Assembly (NCBI GenBank): GCA_040387195.1
Contig: JAZKEF010000022.1
Coordinates: 1-64,000 of the forward strand
Direction of reading: 5' to 3'
Length of the DNA: 64,000 bases
Origin: UKL13-3 sp040387195
GTDB taxonomy: Bacteria > Bacteroidota > Bacteroidia > UKL13-3
The translations under genes and the position numbers were made by a program. This document shows positions 59,270 through 64,000 of the stretch, one piece after another; position 1 is the first letter of the stretch, and every line of letters begins with the position of its first letter. Below the pieces are notes generated by a model. It was not told where the DNA came from and did no database searches. It was given only the letters and a program-made list of their open reading frames with translations.

Positions 59270-60336
59270 CCCTTCAACCGTTGAATGAAATTTTTGGGAT
59301 TCAACTCTTCCAGCTTATTGGATGCTTTTTGCATGGATTTGGGAACTGCAAGGCGGTAACCGATATAAAAGGAACCTCCTCCGATTGTATACATTAAAAA
59401 GTCTTTGTTGGCTAAGGGAACATTGTATGTATCAATGATACTGGAGAACCCGGTATAAAAACGTTTGCCGTTATAACCCAGTGCCAGACGACTCATCGCT
59501 CGTGGCACAACATCAATTACACTTTTGGTATCGGTAGCATTTTCAATTAAGTAAGATTGTTGCTGGGCCATGATTCCGAAGGAGGGAGAGAGCGTAAAAA
59601 ATAAGCGTTTAAAGCCTACCAGTGTGAAAGAGTATCCCGGCATCAAACTGACACTGTTAAAGGAGCCGTCTGTTATCCTCGATTCAGGAGGTACTTCAGC
59701 AAATGCCAGAGAAGGGACAATTCCGGTATCGGATTTGAGTTGATAATATGAATAGGATACGGTGAGGATAAACGAACCGGCCGAACGTTTTTGTGTTTCA
59801 TTTTGCACAAAAGGTGCACGGTACGAATATTTCTGGTTGTTAAAAATATAAAAAATGTTGCAGCCAATATTCAAAGTAGATAATCCAGGGAGAATGGGAA
59901 AGTCTTTTCCATAAGCCTCTCCGAGGTTCGGAATACCTGCCGGATTGGAAATGAAATATCCGCTATAGGACAGGTAGTATGCATCAAAACCCAACCGTTT
60001 GCCATAGGAGTTGAGGGTAATATTAAGGTAGTCTGTGCTTCCTTTCTTTTTCTCCTGTATATTTTTAGGGCCATAACCAATAGCCATAATTATCCATTTA
60101 TGCGAAAGCCTCAAACCTATACCAACACTTTCATTCGGATCATACCTCAGGTTTTTCCTAGCGCGTAATTCAAATCCATTTGCCGCATTATGTATAAAAG
60201 GGGTAATGTTTATGTAATTGGTATTGTCTTCAATATAATCACTTCTCAGGGGTTTTGCCTTAGCCGAAGAAGTATCAGTTTGGGCAAGTGCCGTGCTGAA
60301 GCTGAACAAAAGAAGGATGGGTATATATCTGGTCAA
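59266..60336 (-). CDS. DUF4421 outer-membrane barrel protein
   Basis: A 356-aa protein with a signal peptide (ending STALAQ). 'DYIEDNTNYINITPFIHNAANGFELR', 'YDPNESVGIGLRLSHKWIIMAIGYGP' and many amphipathic strands match DUF4421, a Bacteroidota barrel family without known function. The start is TTG at 60336, the only start that keeps the signal peptide. A possible gene remnant ends 17 nt upstream on the same strand. Confidence 0.8.
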   Translation of the reverse strand: MTRYIPILLLFSFSTALAQTDTSSAKAKPLRSDYIEDNTNYINITPFIHNAANGFELRARKNLRYDPNESVGIGLRLSHKWIIMAIGYGPKNIQEKKKGSTDYLNITLNSYGKRLGFDAYYLSYSGYFISNPAGIPNLGEAYGKDFPILPGLSTLNIGCNIFYIFNNQKYSYRAPFVQNETQKRSAGSFILTVSYSYYQLKSDTGIVPSLAFAEVPPESRITDGSFNSVSLMPGYSFTLVGFKRLFFTLSPSFGIMAQQQSYLIENATDTKSVIDVVPRAMSRLALGYNGKRFYTGFSSIIDTYNVPLANKDFLMYTIGGGSFYIGYRLAVPKSMQKASNKLEELNPKNFIQRLKG

Positions 60337-60353
60337 GTTATTAAGTTAATGTA

Positions 60354-60512
60354 TTATTGGTTACGCCACAATTGTCTCTCCTGATGTTCATCGAGATTGA
60401 ATATTTCTTCAGGCACAATAATGCAGTTTTCAGATAAGAATACCTTCAATTGGTTTAAAAGTAAGCCACTTTTTAGGTGCTTGGTGAAGTGTAAAGAAAA
60501 ACCACAAAAAAA
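60354..60512 (-). pseudogene. open frame without start, possible 3' gene remnant
   Basis: On the minus strand a frame with plausible amino-acid use runs to TAA at 60354, ending '...SENCIIVPEEIFNLDEHQERQLWRNQ'. It has no ATG or GTG and is blocked upstream by a stop near 60510, so it may be the 3' end of a deleted gene. The rest of this 280-bp gap holds only the MarR promoter region. I cannot name the family. Confidence 0.3.
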
Positions 60513-60582
60513 TTAATTACCAGTAAATCAATGTATTAAAGCTAATTAAGTATTTCTTAACAAAACATTGTAGTTACAATTA

Positions 60583-60601
60583 ATGTATATACATATGTTT
60601 G
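60583..60601 (+). promoter_or_regulatory. promoter and candidate MarR operator
   Basis: TATGTTTG (60594-60601) is a perfect -7 element, with TTG at 60568-60570 (23-bp spacer). A perfect 12-bp palindrome ATGTATATACAT (60583-60594) directly abuts it, in the spacer, where a repressor would block polymerase. This is the expected place for MarR autoregulation. Confidence 0.55.
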
Positions 60602-60616
60602 CATAACAATTCAAAG

Positions 60617-61072
60617 ATGATACTGGAGCAAGAAATACAACAAACAAAGTTTTCGAGCATGAAACAGAAAGCTACACTGAACATCATGTTTACAGCCGGA
60701 TGGTTAAAATGTAATCAAACGCGTTTGTTCAAAGCACACGGAATTTCGGGTGAGCAATACAATGTGTTGAGGATTTTGAGAGGACAGAAAGGGAATCCGA
60801 TTGGTGTGAATGGAATCCAGGAACGCATGCTGGAAAAAAACTCGAATGCATCCAGGTTAATCGATAAGCTGAAGGAAAAAAATCTGGTAGAACGTGCCGG
60901 ATGTATAAGCGACAGACGTTCGGTGGAGATTTTTATCACGGAGGCCGGTCAAACATTGTTACAGCAATTGGATGATGTAATTCTTGACCAGGAAAAAAAG
61001 CTTATCCGATTGTCGGACGAAGAAGCAGATCAATTAAACAACTTACTGGATAAACTCCGGTCATATAACTAA
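60617..61072 (+). CDS. MarR family transcriptional regulator
   Basis: A 151-aa winged-helix regulator. 'ITLNIMFTAGWLKCNQTRLFKAHGISGEQYNVLRILRGQKGNPIGVNGIQERMLEKNSNASRLIDKLKEKNLVERAGCISDRRSVEIFITEAGQTLL' spells the helix-turn-helix and wing (DRR). One conserved-looking Cys in 'RAGCISDRR' next to the wing could sense oxidants (inference). The ATG at 60617 is used; an in-frame TTG upstream is the promoter's TTG. yceI-like follows after 23 bp, so they are probably one transcript. Confidence 0.92.
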   Translation: MILEQEIQQTKFSSMKQKATLNIMFTAGWLKCNQTRLFKAHGISGEQYNVLRILRGQKGNPIGVNGIQERMLEKNSNASRLIDKLKEKNLVERAGCISDRRSVEIFITEAGQTLLQQLDDVILDQEKKLIRLSDEEADQLNNLLDKLRSYN

Positions 61073-61095
61073 TAACACACATAAAAACTTAACAC

Positions 61096-61710
61096 ATGAA
61101 AAAACTAACATTAGTAGCAGCATTTATCGGTCTGGGATTATCGGTATTTGCAGGACAACCAAAAGGCAACAAAACTGGCGAATCAGTAAAAATTGATGCC
61201 AAAGCAAGCACATTAAAATGGCATGCTAAAAAAGTTACAGGCGAACACTTTGGTACGGTAAACGTTGCCGGTGGAAATATATCCATCGACAAAGGTTCTA
61301 TTACCGGAGGAACCATTGAAGTGGACATGACTTCTGTGAATGTAACAGATCTTGAAGGAGAATACAAAGGTAAACTGGAGGGGCATTTGAAATCGGATGA
61401 TTTCTTTTCGGTAGAAAAAAACACCAGAGCAATACTCGTTCTTAAAAAAGTAGAAGCCATTAAAGGTGCAAAAACTGCTGAGAACTATAACGTAACTGCA
61501 GATCTTACCATTAAAGGAATTACCAACGAAGTTACATTCCCGGCCATCATTGTGGTAAAAGGGAAAGCCGTTACTGCAAATGCTGATTTTAACATTGATC
61601 GTACCAAATGGGATATTAAATACGGTTCAAAATCATTCTTCGAAGGTATTGGTGATAAAGCGATCGACAACGATTTTAATATCAAAGTTCGCGTTGTTGC
61701 CGGAAAATAA
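61096..61710 (+). CDS. YceI-like lipid-binding protein
   Basis: A 204-aa periplasmic lipocalin-like protein. A signal peptide (ending SVFAGQ) is followed by 'VKIDAKASTLKWHAKKVTGEHFGTVNVAGG', 'GTIEVDMTSVNVTDLEGEYKGKLEGHLKSDDFFSVEKNTRAILVLKKVE' and 'TADLTIKGITNEVTFPAII...DFNIDRTKWDIKYGS', the YceI core that binds polyisoprenoid-type ligands. It pairs with MarR regulators in many Bacteroidota and ends in a terminator. Confidence 0.95.
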   Translation: MKKLTLVAAFIGLGLSVFAGQPKGNKTGESVKIDAKASTLKWHAKKVTGEHFGTVNVAGGNISIDKGSITGGTIEVDMTSVNVTDLEGEYKGKLEGHLKSDDFFSVEKNTRAILVLKKVEAIKGAKTAENYNVTADLTIKGITNEVTFPAIIVVKGKAVTANADFNIDRTKWDIKYGSKSFFEGIGDKAIDNDFNIKVRVVAGK

Positions 61711-61779
61711 TAATGACGATGAGCTGTTCATTTCAGCAAGTGAGTATGCCGGATGAACATTTCATAGTTTAGTGGTTCA

Positions 61780-61813
61780 TAAGCATGGTTGAAACATACC
61801 ATGCTTATTTTTT
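61780..61813 (+). terminator. intrinsic terminator after yceI-like gene
   Basis: A perfect 10-bp stem TAAGCATGGT / ACCATGCTTA around TGAAACAT, followed by TTTTTT. It separates yceI from the reductase gene, at least partly. Confidence 0.8.
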
Positions 61814-61826
61814 ATACCTTAGTACA

Positions 61827-62393
61827 ATGAATATAGCTGTAGTTTTAGGAACAACCCGGATGGGCCGGCAATCAGAAAAAGTGGCAACCGAGCTTATAAA
61901 ACGGCTGAACGCCCATAACGAGCATACTATTACTTTTCTTGATATAGCCAAATACCCGTTTCCTGTTTTTGAAGAACGGATCAGGTTCCATCCCAATCCT
62001 CCCAAAGAACTTCTTCATTTCAGCGAACAACTGAGAGCAGCTGATGGAATTATTTTTGTGATTCCGGAATACAACGGCAGTTTGCCCGGAACCTTTAAAA
62101 ATGCATTCGATCATTTTTATGCCGAATATGCACGTAAACCTATTGGAGCAGTTTGTGTTTCGGATGGAAAGTTTGGGGGGGTGCAGGCTTCCATTCAATT
62201 GCAAACATTAATTCTGCATGTATATGCATACCCGGTTCCAACCAAGCTACTGGTTCCTTTTGTCTTGAAAGCGTTTGATGAGCATGGTAACCTTACAGAT
62301 GAAACAGTTGATAAAGGAATGAACAGATTTATAGATGAATATTTGTGGTTTGCACAAGCCATTGTTGCGCAAAAAGTGAATAATCCCAAATGA
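61827..62393 (+). CDS. NAD(P)H-dependent FMN reductase-like flavoprotein
   Basis: A 188-aa flavodoxin-fold protein. MNIAVVLGTTRMGRQSEKVA is the FMN phosphate loop, and 'ADGIIFVIPEYNGSLPGTFKNAFDHF' contains the PEYNG-type motif of the FMN_red family (SsuE/ArsH/ChrR/quinone reductases). 'GAVCVSDGKFGGVQA' is the third flavin contact. It probably reduces quinones or flavins using NAD(P)H. The ATG at 61827 starts the motif cleanly. It lies 10 bp before the dioxygenase gene. Confidence 0.9.
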   Translation: MNIAVVLGTTRMGRQSEKVATELIKRLNAHNEHTITFLDIAKYPFPVFEERIRFHPNPPKELLHFSEQLRAADGIIFVIPEYNGSLPGTFKNAFDHFYAEYARKPIGAVCVSDGKFGGVQASIQLQTLILHVYAYPVPTKLLVPFVLKAFDEHGNLTDETVDKGMNRFIDEYLWFAQAIVAQKVNNPK

Positions 62394-62403
62394 TAGTCCT
62401 GTA

Positions 62404-63279
62404 ATGAAAAGAAGTGAATTTATAAAAAGCCTTGGAGGGTTAACCATTATGAGTACGATTGATTTGAAAACATTTGGCAATGAATTATTGTCGGATAAAA
62501 ACACCTCACGCATGCCGGCTTTGTTCATCGGACATGGTTCGCCTATGAATGCCATTGAACAAAATGCCTACACTCAAAGTTTGAATAAGCTGGGACAAAG
62601 CCTCGAAAAGCCTAAAGCAATCATGGTAGTATCGGCACACTGGCAAACGCGCGGAACATATGTACATGTTTCACCGGCACCCAAAACCATTCATGATTTC
62701 GGAGGGTTTCCGCAAGCATTGTTTGATGTACAATATCCTGCAAAAGGCTCACCCGAGTTTGCAGGTATGGTGAGCAAACAAATTACCTCAGCCAAGGTAT
62801 TGCATGATGACGAATGGGGACTGGATCATGGAGCCTGGGCCGTATTAAAGCAAATGTATCCCGATGCTAATATTCCGGTGTTTCAGTTAAGCCTCGATTT
62901 TTCGAAGGGGCCCGCATACCATTATAATCTTGCAAAAGAGCTGAATGCCTTACGCAATAAAGGATTATTGATTATCGGAAGTGGAAATATCGTTCACAAT
63001 CTGGGAATGCTGGATTGGAATAATCCGCATGCAAAAGGTTACGACTGGGCCGTAGAGTTTGATGAAAAGGTGAAAGCCAATCTGCAAAATCATAACCATG
63101 CTCCGTTAATTGACTATGCGCAATTTGGGAAAGCGGCTCAATTAGCAATACCCACCAACGAACATTATCTGCCGATGTTATACGCGGCTGCATTGCAACA
63201 AAAAAATGAAGAGTTGAAATTCTTTTATGAAGAGATGCAAATGGGGTCAATCAGCATGCGGTGTTTTATGGTAAGCTGA
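62404..63279 (+). CDS. extradiol ring-cleavage dioxygenase (YgiD/DODA-like, LigB family)
   Basis: A 291-aa metal-dependent dioxygenase-like protein. 'MPALFIGHGSPMNAIEQNAY', 'IMVVSAHWQTRG', 'DDEWGLDHGAWAVL', 'VFQLSLD' and 'LLIIGSGNIVHNLGM' contain the conserved His residues of the 4,5-DOPA-extradiol-dioxygenase branch. Reaction on catechol-type substrates is inferred. The N-terminal 'MKRSEFIKSLGG' resembles a Tat-like start but lacks RR. Cotranscribed with the reductase. Its last 33 bp overlap the next, convergent gene. Confidence 0.92.
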   Translation: MKRSEFIKSLGGLTIMSTIDLKTFGNELLSDKNTSRMPALFIGHGSPMNAIEQNAYTQSLNKLGQSLEKPKAIMVVSAHWQTRGTYVHVSPAPKTIHDFGGFPQALFDVQYPAKGSPEFAGMVSKQITSAKVLHDDEWGLDHGAWAVLKQMYPDANIPVFQLSLDFSKGPAYHYNLAKELNALRNKGLLIIGSGNIVHNLGMLDWNNPHAKGYDWAVEFDEKVKANLQNHNHAPLIDYAQFGKAAQLAIPTNEHYLPMLYAAALQQKNEELKFFYEEMQMGSISMRCFMVS

Positions 63280-63999
63280 TACACCACCAGTGAGTAACCG
63301 GTATTCAATATAGGCCCAAACTAAAAAACAAGGAAGCGCTTTCAATGCATAAGGCACAATATAGAGCTCACGGATACTGCGCGGAAAAATATCGGTAGGT
63401 GATAAACTGCTGAGGATAAAGCAGGCTATGAGCAGAGCAATGGTTAGCGGGTGTTTTTGTTCTGTTGTATACCACAGGGCAATGCCAACAATCGCAATAA
63501 TGTAAGTTGCCGATTCGGCAAGGTGATTAAAAACAATGGACCATATCATAACTGAAGCCAACACCAATAGCCGGAATTCCATCAGTGCAAATAAACGGGT
63601 ACGTGTATATTTTAAACAGAAAATCACCACACCAACAATCTGAATGAGTAGGCGCATTTTGTTGCTGAACTCCATTCCACTCACAGCCATCACAAAACGC
63701 ATGATAGATACATCAACGGCACGGGTCTGGTGGTCATTGGCTATTGTATCTTGCCACCCCTCATATTGATTGAGGAGTTCATCATATGAAATAACCAGCA
63801 TGGGCAATAGGAATAATAAGATTGTCCAACCAATGCAATACAGCATAAACTTTATTTTATCCGGGTATAATACAAACAAGGCGGCACCCAGTATTCCGTA
63901 TACTTTGATGTATGCACTTAATATCACAAGCAATGCAGCCAGCAATAATTGTTTACGTTCAAAGGCAATAAACGTGAATAAGAATAACGCTGCTATCAA
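63247..63999 (-). CDS. GT-C/GT87-like membrane glycosyltransferase (partial)
   Basis: The C-terminal part (at least 250 aa) of a protein whose start is outside the window. About seven hydrophobic helices with 'LLAALLVILSAYIKVYGILGAALFVLYPDK' and 'SYDELLNQYEGWQDTIANDHQ...SIMRFVMAVSG' resemble DUF2029/GT87 polyprenyl-phosphate mannose-dependent transferases. It could use the product of the DPM-like enzyme (17255), an inference. The Met at 63999 need not be the start. Confidence 0.65.
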   Translation of the reverse strand: MIAALFLFTFIAFERKQLLLAALLVILSAYIKVYGILGAALFVLYPDKIKFMLYCIGWTILLFLLPMLVISYDELLNQYEGWQDTIANDHQTRAVDVSIMRFVMAVSGMEFSNKMRLLIQIVGVVIFCLKYTRTRLFALMEFRLLVLASVMIWSIVFNHLAESATYIIAIVGIALWYTTEQKHPLTIALLIACFILSSLSPTDIFPRSIRELYIVPYALKALPCFLVWAYIEYRLLTGGVSAYHKTPHAD

Positions 64000-64000
64000 T

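Noticed and set aside
1..64000. tRNA genes, rRNA, prophage or CRISPR-Cas
   Set aside because: I looked for typical tRNA T-loops, rRNA segments, phage structural genes and repeat-spacer arrays and saw none; a covariance-model search would be decisive.

Overview
The window is a chromosomal segment from a member of the Bacteroidota, probably a Chitinophagales- or Sphingobacteriales-like lineage; I cannot name a genus. The signs are type IX secretion (T9SS) sorting tails, a PorZ homologue, atpD-atpC as a separate pair, an SRP RNA of the Bacteroidota type, a carboxypeptidase-like TonB receptor, GH92 and BFN-nuclease genes, and repeated use of the Bacteroidota promoter (TTG, about 20 bp, then TAnnTTTG). 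Nearly everything is chromosomal core or envelope gene content. There is no phage, CRISPR array or large island. The one mobile element is a REP-associated (RAYT) transposase.

Layout. 1-12833: tail of a T9SS cargo, tilS, an OstA-like protein, a giant T9SS-sorted beta-helix/PKD adhesin, a thioesterase and an alkyladenine glycosylase. 12864-22541: atpD-atpC, a TPR hybrid kinase, polyprenol-phosphate mannosyltransferase, GmhB-like phosphatase, a lipoprotein, rpe and a TonB receptor. 22545-31999: SRP RNA, a coiled-coil/barrel protein, a biotin-dependent carboxyltransferase, a TonB-CTD protein, a GH92 mannosidase, a 400-bp array of 21-bp repeats, BFN nuclease, nucleoside transporter and a CHAP-like protein. 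32004-44543: a barrel protein, lspA, a DksA-like protein with a histone-H1-like tail, ileS, an RND exporter, porZ, recO and a DUF5606 protein. 44612-49143: a small remnant, icmF, and a RAYT with its palindromes. 49208-64000: secreted hydrolases, GNAT, two GT-C-like membrane proteins, ArsC-like protein, a TPR kinase, acyl-ACP desaturase, Gre-like factor, LpxL-like acyltransferase, a DUF4421 protein, and a MarR-YceI-FMN reductase-dioxygenase cluster.

How the genes fit together. Envelope biogenesis dominates (OstA-like, lspA, GmhB, LpxL-like, DPM synthase, GT-C proteins, RND exporter, porZ, T9SS cargo). Acyl-CoA metabolism appears in icmF, the carboxyltransferase, thioesterase and desaturase. 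The 3' cluster (60594-63279) looks like a small MarR-controlled redox or quinone-stress regulon.

The least explained signal is the 29163-29562 array: 19 units at a strict 21-bp period, each opening with TGTTTT, with a 105-bp higher-order repeat and mirrored end units, ending 36 bp before a consensus promoter. Also notable are four long imperfect inverted repeats built from short repeated words, REP palindromes including one in frame inside the RAYT gene, and a set of promoters only 4-9 nt from the start codon.
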